Assembly: GCF_023278185.1 (NCBI RefSeq)
Contig: NZ_CP066356.1
Span: 8,300,001-8,364,000, forward strand
Direction: 5' to 3'
Length of the DNA: 64,000 bases
Origin: Bradyrhizobium elkanii USDA 76
Lineage (GTDB): Bacteria; Pseudomonadota; Alphaproteobacteria; Rhizobiales; Xanthobacteraceae
The notes under the pieces are model-generated. The model ran no database searches. It had not been told where the DNA came from and worked only from the letters and a program-made list of their open reading frames with translations. Position 1 is the stretch's first letter; every line of letters begins with the position of its first letter. The position numbers and the translations under genes were made by a program. Positions 26,313 through 34,995 of this stretch are shown piece after piece.

Positions 26313-28100
26313 GTGACTGAAACTGTCGCCGCGATCGTCGCCGCGCACCGCGCCGGGACCATGACGCCGGCCCGAACCGTCGCGCGCAGCTACCAGCGCA
26401 TCCGTGAGCACAACGACCCCGCCATCTTCATCAGCCTGCGCGACGAGAAGGATGCGCTTGCCGAGGCTGGGCGGCTCGCCGATCCGACGTTGCCGCTCTA
26501 TGGCGTGCCGGTTGCGGTGAAGGACAATATCGACGTCAAGGGCCTGCCGACCACCGCCGCCTGCCCGGCGTTCTCCTATCTGCCCGCGCAGGATTCCACG
26601 GCGGTCGCCAGGCTTCGTGCGGCCGGCGCCATCATCATCGGCAAGACCAATCTCGACCAGTTCGCCACCGGCCTGGTCGGCGTGCGCTCGCCCTACGGCA
26701 TTCCCAAAAATCCGGTGCGCGGCGATCTCGTGCCGGGGGGATCGAGCTCGGGCTCCGCGGTCGCGGTCTCCGCGGGCCTCGTGCCGCTTGCGCTCGGCAC
26801 CGACACTGCAGGCAGCGGCCGCGTACCGGCAATGCTCAACAACATCGTCGGGCTCAAGCCGAGCCTTGGGCTGATCTCGACCACCGGCGTCGTGCCGGCC
26901 TGCCGCACGCTCGACTGCGTCTCGATCTTCTCGCTCACCGTCGACGACGCGCTGGCGGCGCTCGCCGTGATGTCCGGGCCCGATCAGTCCGATCCGTTCT
27001 CGCGCGGTCGGCCGCTGGCCCCGCTCGCGGCGTTTCCGGCGAAGCTGAAGCTCGGCATTCCCCAAAGCGGCCAGCTGAAATTCTTCAGCGATCATGAGGC
27101 CGAGAAGGCCTATGGCGAGGCGTGCAAGCGCTGGCAGGCGCTTGGCGCCGACCTCGTCGGGTTCGACCTCGCGCCGTTCTATGAGACCGCGCGGCTGCTC
27201 TATGAGGGCCCGTGGGTCGCCGAGCGCTATCTCGTGATCCGCGACCTGTTGGCGTCGTCACCCGAGGCGGTCCATCCGGTGACGCGCGAGATCACCGTCG
27301 GCGGATCGCGCCCCACCGCTGCGGACACCTTCTCGGCGCTGTACCGCCTCGAGGCGCTGCGCCGCGTCGCCGAGCGCAGCCTCGCACACCTTGATGCGAT
27401 CGTGCTGCCGACCGCTCCGACCGTCTATTCCACCGCTGACGTGCTCGCCAATCCGATCGAGCTCAACTCGCGGCTCGGCACCTATACCAATTTCGTCAAC
27501 CTGCTCGATATGTGCGGCCTGGCGCTGCCGGCCGCGATGCGGCCCGACGGCGCGCCGTTCGGCATCACGCTGCTCGCTCCCGCCGGCCGTGACGCGGAGC
27601 TTGCCGGCATCGGCCGCGTCTTCCATGCCGACACCGGACTGGCACTCGGCGCCAATTCACTGCCGCAGCCGCCGCTCGCCGCCGCGCCGATGCAGACCGG
27701 CTCCGGTGAGATCACCATCGCGGTGGTCGGCGCACATCTCTCCGGCATGGCGCTGAACCACGAGCTGACGACGCTCGATGCGCGCCTGCTGGAAGAGGCG
27801 GTCACCGCACCGGACTACAAGCTCTACGCACTCGACACCACGCCGCCCAAGCCCGGCATGCTGCGCATCGAGGCCGGTGCCGGCGCATCGATCAAGCTCG
27901 AACTGTGGGCGATGTCACCGGCAGCATTCGGAACATTCGTCGCCGCGATCCCGCCGCCGCTGTCGATCGGCACGATCAGGCTCGCCGACGGCCGGCAAGC
28001 CAAGGGCTTCATCGTCGAGCCCGCCGCGATCCATGGCGCGAGCGATATTTCATCCTATGGCGGCTGGCGGGCGTTCATGGCGGAAAGGGCGAAGACCTAG
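26313..28100 (+). CDS. atzF: Allophanate hydrolase
   Basis: A 595-residue amidase-signature enzyme that hydrolyses allophanate (urea-1-carboxylate) to ammonia and carbon dioxide, the last step of urea amidolyase, biuret and s-triazine pathways. The Ser-cisSer-Lys triad is visible in VPVAVKDNIDVKG and GGSSSGSAVAVSAG near residue 145. The C-terminal about 130 residues (from GEITIAVVGAHLSG) match the AtzF C-terminal domain, which has a decarboxylating role, so the protein is full length (AtzF is about 605 aa). The start GTG at 26313 follows GAGG by 8 bases; ATG 26271 is an alternative. It is convergent with an operon encoding AtzE, AtzG and AtzH homologues, completing a carboxybiuret-to-ammonia route. 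Confidence 0.9.
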   Translation: MTETVAAIVAAHRAGTMTPARTVARSYQRIREHNDPAIFISLRDEKDALAEAGRLADPTLPLYGVPVAVKDNIDVKGLPTTAACPAFSYLPAQDSTAVARLRAAGAIIIGKTNLDQFATGLVGVRSPYGIPKNPVRGDLVPGGSSSGSAVAVSAGLVPLALGTDTAGSGRVPAMLNNIVGLKPSLGLISTTGVVPACRTLDCVSIFSLTVDDALAALAVMSGPDQSDPFSRGRPLAPLAAFPAKLKLGIPQSGQLKFFSDHEAEKAYGEACKRWQALGADLVGFDLAPFYETARLLYEGPWVAERYLVIRDLLASSPEAVHPVTREITVGGSRPTAADTFSALYRLEALRRVAERSLAHLDAIVLPTAPTVYSTADVLANPIELNSRLGTYTNFVNLLDMCGLALPAAMRPDGAPFGITLLAPAGRDAELAGIGRVFHADTGLALGANSLPQPPLAAAPMQTGSGEITIAVVGAHLSGMALNHELTTLDARLLEEAVTAPDYKLYALDTTPPKPGMLRIEAGAGASIKLELWAMSPAAFGTFVAAIPPPLSIGTIRLADGRQAKGFIVEPAAIHGASDISSYGGWRAFMAERAKT

Positions 28101-28120
28101 CCGCTCCGGCGGTGCACTAC

Positions 28121-28148
28121 CTCGCCCCGCTCTCGCGGGGAGAGGTAA
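28121..28148. repeat. Single hairpin unit of family C (copy C5)
   Basis: A lone CTCGCCCCGC-TCTCGCGGGG-AGAGG hairpin between the convergent atzF and GntR genes; no inverted partner is present. It could act as a terminator-like structure. Confidence 0.55.
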
Positions 28149-28155
28149 GAAGAAG

Positions 28156-28875
28156 CTACACCGACACCGCGTAGGTCTCGTATTCCCCGCGCACCTGCTC
28201 GATATGGGCGCGCATCGCCGCGGCGGCGCCTGTCTTGTCGCCGCGCATGATGGCGACGACGACGCGGTCGTGCTCGGCGTGGGATTTTGCCAAACGCCCG
28301 AGGTTGCGGAACTGGGCGCGGCGGAACGGCTGCACGCGCACCCGCGTCGCCAGCGTGATCTCGGCGATATAGGCGTTTTGCGAGCCGGCATAGATCGCGT
28401 TGTGGAAGCGCTCATTGACCTCGTGGAAGCGCTCGGGATTGCCGGTATAGCTCAACACCCGCAATTCCTCGTGGATCGCTTCCAGCGCGTGGCGCTCCGC
28501 CGGCGTCATCCGCTCGGCGGCGAGGCCGGCGCAGATCGCCTCCAGCTCGGCCATCGCCTCGAACATGCCGGTGAGCCGTTCAAGCGAGGGCCGCGCCACC
28601 ACGGCGCCGCGATGCGCGCGGGCATCGATCAGGCCGCTGGCAGCAAGCTGCCGCAGCGCCTCGCGCACCGGGGTGCGCGAGACGTTGAATCGCCGCGCAA
28701 GGTCGGTCTCGTCGAGCCCGGCGCCCGGCGGCAGCGTGCCGCGCACGATCTCGTCGGCAAGCTGCAGCCGCAGCTCTTCGGCACGGGTGATCTTGTCGAC
28801 CAGCGATGACGGACGGTCGATGCGGCGCACCGTCATCTCGGATTCTGCACCCTGCGGCAGATCGTCCAGGCTCAT
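28156..28875 (-). CDS. GntR-family regulator, FCD subfamily
   Basis: A 239-residue regulator. The winged helix (about residues 30-95) contains DLARRFNVSRTPVREALRQL, and the FCD ligand domain contains the metal-site pattern EVNERFHNAIY and HDRVVVAIM. It is the last gene of an eight-gene operon (peptide-type ABC transporter, atzG, atzE, atzH) and probably regulates it and atzF. The start at 28875 is preceded by AAGGG; an ATG at 28908 would overlap atzH and is less likely. Effectors of FCD proteins are usually small carboxylates, consistent with a dicarboxyurea-type inducer. Confidence 0.85.
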   Translation of the reverse strand: MSLDDLPQGAESEMTVRRIDRPSSLVDKITRAEELRLQLADEIVRGTLPPGAGLDETDLARRFNVSRTPVREALRQLAASGLIDARAHRGAVVARPSLERLTGMFEAMAELEAICAGLAAERMTPAERHALEAIHEELRVLSYTGNPERFHEVNERFHNAIYAGSQNAYIAEITLATRVRVQPFRRAQFRNLGRLAKSHAEHDRVVVAIMRGDKTGAAAAMRAHIEQVRGEYETYAVSV

Positions 28876-28888
28876 CCTCGAGCGCCCT

Positions 28889-29281
28889 TCAAGCACCTTT
28901 GGGTTCATCGATGACGCTGACATGGGCCGCGACGATTCTCCAGCCCTCGGGGAAACGAATCCACGTCTGCATCTGCCGCCCCACCCTACCCGGTGCGCTG
29001 TCCCGGTAGAACAGCGTCGAGGCGATCGCGGTGTCGCGGCCATAGGTCGTGATCACGGTCCGCTCGATCTTGCGCATCAGCCCGACCGGCGAGCGTCCTG
29101 CGCGAAACGCCATGATCTCGGCATAGCCATAGAGATTCTCGCCGATGCCGTAACGCAGCGTACGGCGGTCGTCGCGGAACAGCTCGTCGAGCACGGCAAC
29201 ATCGTTCGAGACCAGCGCCTTCTCATATCGCTGGAACTGCGCGGTGACCTCGGCGACGACGTCGGGAAGATCGATATCCAT
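28889..29281 (-). CDS. atzH: AtzH-like protein (SnoaL-like fold)
   Basis: A 130-residue single-domain SnoaL/NTF2-like protein of the AtzH (DUF3225) group, with [18 protein letters not shown] and a C-terminal [20 protein letters not shown]. AtzH is reported to help convert 1,3-dicarboxyurea to allophanate after AtzE acts. It starts 1 bp upstream of the end of atzE, so the two are translationally linked. The gene order atzG-atzE-atzH matches s-triazine and biuret clusters. Confidence 0.82.
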   Translation of the reverse strand: MDIDLPDVVAEVTAQFQRYEKALVSNDVAVLDELFRDDRRTLRYGIGENLYGYAEIMAFRAGRSPVGLMRKIERTVITTYGRDTAIASTLFYRDSAPGRVGRQMQTWIRFPEGWRIVAAHVSVIDEPKGA

Positions 29282-29282
29282 G

Positions 29283-30680
29283 TTAGATCCCTCTCGGCGC
29301 TGGCGCGGCCACAACGCCCATCTGTTCGAGCGCGTAGGCGACCCGCAGCGCGACGTCCTCGCGCCAGGGCGCCGCGATGATCTGCACGCCGATCGGCATC
29401 GGTTCAAGCGGCACCGGCACGGCGACCACCGGCAGGCCGATGAAGGAGATCGGCTGGGTGTGGATGCCGATATTGGCGCGCACCGGAAGCTCGACGCCGT
29501 CGAGCGTGAAATTGGCCTGGCCGATCTTCGGCGCGGTGCACGGCGTCGCCGGCGCCAGGATCACGTCGACCGACTGGAACAGCTCCAGCACCCTGGCGCG
29601 ATACCAGCGGCGGAATTTCTGCGCCTTGTCGACATAGACCGCCGGGATCATCGCGCCCGCAATGAGACGGTCGCGCACGGCCGGATCGAAATCGTTGGGA
29701 CGCTTGCGCAGGTGATCGAGATGCAGCGCGGCACCCTCGGTCGTGGTGATGATGTAGGCCGCGGCACGGGCGCGCGCCGCTTCGGGAAGCTCCACGGTCC
29801 GCGTGGCACCGAGCGCCTTCGCGACACGCGCGACCGCCTCTGCCGCCTCCGGAAACAGATTCTGCTGGAAATAGCCGCCGGCGATCGCGACCCGCAGCCC
29901 GCCAATATCATTGGCAAGCAACGGCAAGGTCGGCTCGAGGGACTGCACAATGCAGGCCGGATCATCGGCGTCAGGTCCCTGCATGGCATCATAGGCAAGC
30001 GCGAGATCCTTCACGCTGCGCGCCAGCGGGCCGAGATGATCGAGGCTGGCGACGAACGGATAGGACCGCGCGCGCGACAGCCTGCCGTAGGTCGGCTTCA
30101 GGCCGAACGTGCCGCAGAACGACGACGGCACGCGGATCGAGCCGTTGGTATCGGAGCCGAGCGCGATCGGCACCAGCGCGCCGCCGACGGCGCTGCCGGA
30201 GCCCCCGGAAGAGCCGCCGGTCATCCGCGCCGGATCATGCGGATTGCGCGACGGGCCGTCATGCACGTTCTCGCCGGTGAAGTCGTAGGCGTATTCGCCC
30301 ATGTTGAGCGCGCCGACCAGCACTGCACCGGCCGCCTCCATCCGCTCGATCAGCGTCGCGTCGCGCGGCGACGGCGGCAGGTCGCGGTTGATCTTCGAGC
30401 CGGCGCGGGTCGGAAGACCCTGCACATCGAACAGGTTCTTCACCGCGAACGGAACGCCGGCCAGCGGGCCGACCGGTTGACCTGCGGCGATCGCGGCATC
30501 GATCGCGCTGGCCCTGGCGCGCGCGCGATCGACGGTGACGTCGGTGAAGGCGTTGAGGACCTTGTCATGCGCCGCGATCCGCGCCAGCGCAGCCTCGGTC
30601 GCGGCAAGAGCCGTGATCTTGCGGCTCGATACGGCCTGCGCGATCTCGGCGGCCGACATGGAAGCAGAAGTTTCGGACAT
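29283..30680 (-). CDS. atzE: AtzE-like amidase (1-carboxybiuret hydrolase subunit)
   Basis: A 465-residue amidase-signature enzyme with the Lys in [13 protein letters not shown] near residue 80 and the cisSer-Ser pair in [15 protein letters not shown] near residue 155. Length matches AtzE (about 460 aa), the catalytic subunit that deaminates 1-carboxybiuret and needs the small AtzG partner. The gene follows atzG by 7 bp and abuts atzH. The upstream transporter and downstream GntR complete the unit. A GatA-like or other amidase role is the main alternative, made unlikely by the AtzG and AtzH neighbours. Confidence 0.87.
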   Translation of the reverse strand: MSETSASMSAAEIAQAVSSRKITALAATEAALARIAAHDKVLNAFTDVTVDRARARASAIDAAIAAGQPVGPLAGVPFAVKNLFDVQGLPTRAGSKINRDLPPSPRDATLIERMEAAGAVLVGALNMGEYAYDFTGENVHDGPSRNPHDPARMTGGSSGGSGSAVGGALVPIALGSDTNGSIRVPSSFCGTFGLKPTYGRLSRARSYPFVASLDHLGPLARSVKDLALAYDAMQGPDADDPACIVQSLEPTLPLLANDIGGLRVAIAGGYFQQNLFPEAAEAVARVAKALGATRTVELPEAARARAAAYIITTTEGAALHLDHLRKRPNDFDPAVRDRLIAGAMIPAVYVDKAQKFRRWYRARVLELFQSVDVILAPATPCTAPKIGQANFTLDGVELPVRANIGIHTQPISFIGLPVVAVPVPLEPMPIGVQIIAAPWREDVALRVAYALEQMGVVAAPAPRGI

Positions 30681-30687
30681 CGCGATC

Positions 30688-30867
30688 TCAGGTCGAATAG
30701 ACGGCAGCCGACACGACGTCGTCCGGCAGCGGGAAGTCATCGACCAGCCGCGCCAGCCGCAGCGAGACGTCGAGATTGGCGCGCACCGCGGGACGCCAGG
30801 CGTCCTCCAGCGGCAACGCCATCGCGCGGGCGACGGCGTTCATATAGTCGTCGAGATGATCGGTCAT
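30688..30867 (-). CDS. atzG: AtzG-like small subunit (GatC-like)
   Basis: A 59-residue protein of the AtzG/DUF4089 group: a helix-rich N-terminus (DDYMNAVARAMALPLEDAWR) and the hallmark ARLVDDFPLPDD near the C-terminus. AtzG wraps round AtzE as GatC does round GatA and is needed for its stability. A GGGAG site precedes the ATG at 30867; a longer frame begins inside the upstream repeat and is rejected. It lies directly upstream of atzE. Confidence 0.82.
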   Translation of the reverse strand: MTDHLDDYMNAVARAMALPLEDAWRPAVRANLDVSLRLARLVDDFPLPDDVVSAAVYST

Positions 30868-30889
30868 TTCGCTCCCAATAACGATTTTG

Positions 30890-30960
30890 CGCATGATCTC
30901 CGCGCAAACGCTTCGCGTTTGTCGCAGGGAAAACCGGTTCCTACTTTTCCGGATCATGCG
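30890..30960. repeat. Palindromic repeat, family E, directly after the transporter ATPase stop codon
   Basis: CGCATGATC at 30890 pairs with GGATCATGCG ending at 30960, and an inner CAAACGC/GCGTTTG stem lies between. The unit touches the stop codon of the ABC ATPase gene (30961) and ends about 20 bp upstream of atzG. I recognise this as a widespread Bradyrhizobium-type intergenic repeat from memory, not from a search. Confidence 0.7.
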
Positions 30961-32676
30961 TCAAGACACCGGCAGCGGCGGATGCGGGATCGCCGTCAGC
31001 AGTTCCCTTGTATAGGCATCCTGCGGATTGCCCAAGACGTGTTCGGATGTGCCCTGCTCCACGATGCGGCCGGCGCGCATCACGATGACGCGATCACACA
31101 GCAGGCGCACGACGTTGAGGTCGTGCGACACGAACAAATAGCTCATGCCCATCGACTGCTTGAGGTCCTGCAGCAGATTGAGCACCACCGCCTGCACCGA
31201 GACATCAAGCGCCGCGGTCGGCTCGTCGAGGATCACGAGCTTCGGGTGCAGCGCGATGGCGCGCGCGATGCCGACGCGGGCCTTCTGGCCGCCGGACAGC
31301 TGGTGCGGGAAGCGGTCCAACAGATTGACCGGCAGACCGACCAGCCGCGCGAGCTCCTCGCAGCGGTCGCGGAGCGCATCACGCCCACTGATGTCGCCGA
31401 GCTGCATGATCGGGTCCGCGATCGCGCGCGCCGCGGTGAAGCGCGGGTTGAGGCTGTCGGTCGGATCCTGAAACACCATCTGGATCTGGCTGCGCCGCGG
31501 CAGCCGCGCGAAGGACTGCGGCGCGATGCCGCCGATGTCCTCGCCGTCGAACATGATGCGGCCGGAAGTCTGATCCAGCAGCCGCATCACCATCATCGAC
31601 GTCGTCGACTTGCCGCATCCGGATTCGCCGACCAGCCCGACGCTCTCGCCATGGTCGACCTGGAAACTGATGCCGTCGACCGCGCGGAAGATCTCCTCCT
31701 CGACCGGCGGCTTGCGCCCGAACAGCTTTGCGAGCACCCCGCCCGCGCCCTGGCGCGGATATTCCTTGACGAGCTTTTCGACTGATAGGAGGGGCTGTGT
31801 TCGCTCGTCACCCCCGGGTTTGACGGAGGTTTGTCGCGGCGAGTTCGCCTCTTCCTCCGGCAACAGATCCCGCAGCGACACCCCGAGCCGCGGCGTCGCG
31901 CGCATCAGCTTCCTGGTGTAGGCGTGCTGGGGCGCGGCGAAGATGTCGGCCGAGACAGCGGTCTCGACCACACGGCCCTTCTCCATCACCACCACGCGGT
32001 CGCAATAGGCGGCGGCAAGGCCGAGGTCATGCGTGATCAGGATCGTCGACATCGCCCGGCGCCGGGTCAGCTCGACGATCAGGTCCATCACCGCCTTTTG
32101 GGTGGTGACGTCGAGCCCGGTGGTCGGCTCGTCGGCGATCAGAAGCTGCGGATTGCAGGCCAGCGCGAGCGCGATGACGACGCGCTGGCACATGCCGCCG
32201 GACAGCTCGAACGGATAGGCGTGGTAGCGCTCGCGTGCGCGCGCGATCTTGACCTGCTCCAGCGCCTCGATCGCCGTCTCGCCGCGATCGGTGACCTGCG
32301 CCTGCTGCACATGCTGGCGCAACACGTCCTCGATCTGGTGCCCGACCTTGCGGATCGGATTGAGCGCGGCGCGCGGGTTCTGGAAGATCATCGAGACTTC
32401 GCGGCCGCGCAGATCGCGCATCTGGCTCTCGGTCGCCGCCTTGACGTCGATGCCGGAAAACATCACCGAGCCCTCGGCGATCCGGCCGGCGCGGTCGAGG
32501 ATCCGCATCACGGCATAGGACGTGACCGACTTGCCGGAGCCGGACTCGCCGACGATGCCGACGGTCTCGCCCTTGCCGACGGATATGTCGACGTGCTGCA
32601 CCGCCTTGACGATGCCGCGGCGCGTGGTGAATTCGACGGTGAGGTCGCTGACGTCGAGCAGCGGCTGGGCGGTCAT
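30961..32676 (-). CDS. Fused dual ATPase of a peptide-type ABC transporter (DppD-DppF fusion)
   Basis: A 571-residue protein carrying two full nucleotide-binding domains. The first has Walker A GESGSGKS near residue 45 and signature LSGGMCQRV. The second has GESGCGKST near residue 355 and signature [14 protein letters not shown]. Both Walker B motifs ([24 protein letters not shown]) are intact. Oligopeptide/dipeptide importers use two separate ATPases; fusion into one chain is common in rhizobial homologues. GGAGG lies five bases before the ATG at 32676. With the two permeases and binding protein it should import the substrate degraded by AtzEGH/AtzF. Confidence 0.88.
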   Translation of the reverse strand: MTAQPLLDVSDLTVEFTTRRGIVKAVQHVDISVGKGETVGIVGESGSGKSVTSYAVMRILDRAGRIAEGSVMFSGIDVKAATESQMRDLRGREVSMIFQNPRAALNPIRKVGHQIEDVLRQHVQQAQVTDRGETAIEALEQVKIARARERYHAYPFELSGGMCQRVVIALALACNPQLLIADEPTTGLDVTTQKAVMDLIVELTRRRAMSTILITHDLGLAAAYCDRVVVMEKGRVVETAVSADIFAAPQHAYTRKLMRATPRLGVSLRDLLPEEEANSPRQTSVKPGGDERTQPLLSVEKLVKEYPRQGAGGVLAKLFGRKPPVEEEIFRAVDGISFQVDHGESVGLVGESGCGKSTTSMMVMRLLDQTSGRIMFDGEDIGGIAPQSFARLPRRSQIQMVFQDPTDSLNPRFTAARAIADPIMQLGDISGRDALRDRCEELARLVGLPVNLLDRFPHQLSGGQKARVGIARAIALHPKLVILDEPTAALDVSVQAVVLNLLQDLKQSMGMSYLFVSHDLNVVRLLCDRVIVMRAGRIVEQGTSEHVLGNPQDAYTRELLTAIPHPPLPVS

Positions 32677-32773
32677 GCGCACCTCCGCTCACGGGGCGCG
32701 TCATCCAAAAATCCGCAAAACAACCCCATGCAAAGGAGCGAAGCGGTAGCACGACACCGGACCGGGACAGGCA

Positions 32774-33673
32774 TCACGTCCTCCGCTGCGGGTCGACGAT
32801 GTCGCGCAGGCCGTCGCCGAGCAGGTTGAAGCAGAACACCGCGATCATCAGCGCAAGGCCCGGGAACAGCGCGATCCACCATTCGCCAGACACCATGAAG
32901 CCGGCGCCCTCGGCGACCATGATGCCCCACTCGGCGGTCGGCGGCCGGACGCCGAGCCCTATGAAGGACAGGCCCGCGGCGTTGAGGATCGCATAGCCCA
33001 TGGTCAGCGACATCTGCACGATCATGATCGGCATGATGTTCGGCAGGATGTGCCCGAGCAGGATGCGGTATTCGCCATTGCCCGAGAGCCGCGCCGCCTG
33101 CACGAAGCCGGCGTTGCGGCGGACATTTGCCTCGGCGCGCGCGACGCGGGCGTAGAGCGGGAAGTTCACGATCGCGGTCGCGATGATGATGTTCTGCACG
33201 GTGTTGCCGAGCGCCGCGACGATGCCCATCGCCAGCACGAACAGCGGAAACGCCATGATGGTGTCGGCGATGCGGCCGACGATGCGGTCGGTCCAGCCGC
33301 CGAAATAGCCGGCGGCGATGCCGGCCAGCCCGCCCATCAGGAACACCAGCACCACGGAGGCGACGGCGATGAAGGTGTCGAGCCGCGTCGCCACGATGAC
33401 GCGGCTGAAGATGTCGCGGCCGAGCTGATCGGTGCCGAACCAGTGCGCGGCGGACGGCGGCTTCAATGCCGCCGCGGTGTCCGAGGCAAGCGGGTCGTAA
33501 GGCACCACATACGGCCCGAACAGCGCGGCAAACACGATCAGGACCAGCAGCGCGAAGGCAAAGCCGGTGACCTTGTTTTCGCTCAAGACGTAGCGGGTCT
33601 GCTCAAAAGCTGCGGCAAGCCCCGACGTGCGGACGGGGCCTGCGGGTTCGACGGTCGGAGCTACGGTACTCAT
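32774..33673 (-). CDS. Peptide-type ABC transporter permease (DppC-like)
   Basis: A 299-residue permease with a hydrophilic N-terminus, first membrane segment near residues 35-57, the OppC-type GTDQLGRDIFSRV near residue 95, and the EAA-loop region AARLSGNGEYRILLGHILPN near residue 205. It is separated from the DppB-like gene by only 2 bp. It forms the membrane channel with that protein. Confidence 0.88.
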   Translation of the reverse strand: MSTVAPTVEPAGPVRTSGLAAAFEQTRYVLSENKVTGFAFALLVLIVFAALFGPYVVPYDPLASDTAAALKPPSAAHWFGTDQLGRDIFSRVIVATRLDTFIAVASVVLVFLMGGLAGIAAGYFGGWTDRIVGRIADTIMAFPLFVLAMGIVAALGNTVQNIIIATAIVNFPLYARVARAEANVRRNAGFVQAARLSGNGEYRILLGHILPNIMPIMIVQMSLTMGYAILNAAGLSFIGLGVRPPTAEWGIMVAEGAGFMVSGEWWIALFPGLALMIAVFCFNLLGDGLRDIVDPQRRT

Positions 33674-33675
33674 GC

Positions 33676-34689
33676 TTAGCCCTCCAGCCTGACGCGGGGA
33701 TCGATCACGCCGTAGAGGATGTCGATCATCAGATTGAGCAGCACGTACATGACCGCCATGGTCAGCACGAAGCCCTGCACCGGCGCGAAGTCGGATGCGA
33801 TCAGCGCCTCGACCGCGTAGGAGCCGATGCCGGGCCAGGCGAACACCTTCTCCACCAGCACATTGGCCCCGAGCAGGAACGAGAACACCATGCTGAGCGT
33901 GGTGATGACCGGCAGCATTGCGTTGCGGAAGGCATAGGTGACGATCACCTTGCCGGGCGACAGGCCGCTGGCGCGCGCGGTGCGGACGAAGTCGGACGCC
34001 AGCACCGCCAGCATCGAGGCGCGCGTCATCCGCGCGATCGGCGCCAGCGAGAAGATCGCGAGCGTCACCGCCGGCAGGATCAATTGGCTGAGCGCGGAAC
34101 GAAACGCTTCGAAGTCCCGCGCGATCAGCGTGTCGACGAGATAGAAGCCGGTGACCGTCGGCGGCGCGCTGTAGAACACGTCGAGCCGGCCGAGCGGCGC
34201 CGGTGACCAGCCGAGCCGGAAATAGAACAGATAGACCAGCACGAGCCCGGTGAAGAACACCGGCAGCGACACGCCGGCCGTGGTAGTGACGCGGCAGAGA
34301 TGGTCGATCCAGGAGCCCGGCCGCGTCGCCGCCAGCACGCCGAGCGGGATCGCGATCACGATGGAGACGACAAGGCCGAGCAGCGTGAGTTCGGCCGACG
34401 CCGGCAGGCGGTTGCGCAGCTCGGCCGCCACCGGCTGGCCGGTGGTGAGCGATGTGCCGAGATCGCCGTGGGCGAGATCGCTGGTGTAGCGGACGAACTG
34501 CTCGATCAGCGGCTTGTCGAAGCCGAGCTTCTTCCTGATCTGATCGACCGCTTCTTTCGTCGCCGCGGGGCCGGCGAAATACGCTGCGGGATCGCCCGGC
34601 AGCGCGCGCGTCAAGAGGAACGTCACAATCACGACCCCGATCAGCGAAGGGATCGCGAACAGCAGCCGCTTGCCGATCAGGGTCAGCAT
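33676..34689 (-). CDS. Peptide-type ABC transporter permease (DppB-like)
   Basis: A 337-residue permease with the characteristic N-terminal span LIGKRLLFAIPSLIGVVIVT, the RKKLGFDKPLIEQF segment and a C-terminal YGVIDPRVRLEG tail that defines the OppB/DppB family. The EAA-type loop RTARASGLSPGKVIVTYAFR is near residue 240. It follows the binding-protein gene after a 306-bp repeat-filled gap. Confidence 0.9.
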   Translation of the reverse strand: MLTLIGKRLLFAIPSLIGVVIVTFLLTRALPGDPAAYFAGPAATKEAVDQIRKKLGFDKPLIEQFVRYTSDLAHGDLGTSLTTGQPVAAELRNRLPASAELTLLGLVVSIVIAIPLGVLAATRPGSWIDHLCRVTTTAGVSLPVFFTGLVLVYLFYFRLGWSPAPLGRLDVFYSAPPTVTGFYLVDTLIARDFEAFRSALSQLILPAVTLAIFSLAPIARMTRASMLAVLASDFVRTARASGLSPGKVIVTYAFRNAMLPVITTLSMVFSFLLGANVLVEKVFAWPGIGSYAVEALIASDFAPVQGFVLTMAVMYVLLNLMIDILYGVIDPRVRLEG

Positions 34690-34733
34690 GGCGCGATCTC
34701 AGCTCTATCGCAGGCCACAACGGGACTGCGAGG

Positions 34734-34930
34734 GCTCCCTCCCCCACAAGGCAGGGCAATCACATATGGGGCGCACGAGCTGATCGGCTGGCTTACTTCG
34801 CCTCTCCCGCTTGCGGGGGAGGCCGACGCGCTCGAAGAGCGCGGCGGGTGGGGGCTCTCTCCACGCAGGGATTCCCAATGTGGAATCACCCCCACCCCGC
34901 CCTCCCCCGCGAGCGGGAGAGGGAGCCTGA
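34734..34930. repeat. Palindromic doublet, family C (copy C6), inside the ABC operon
   Basis: The main inverted pair runs from 34797 (CTTCGCCTCTCCCGCTTGCG) to about 34928, preceded by a truncated arm at 34734. It fills the 306-bp space between the binding-protein and permease genes; I see no gene there. Like copy C2 it separates an abundant binding protein from its permeases. Confidence 0.72.
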
Positions 34931-34995
34931 GAAGCGTGCTCGCCTCACTAACGAGGTCGACACACGCGAGTGCGTCGCGCGCGCTTGTCACCGCC

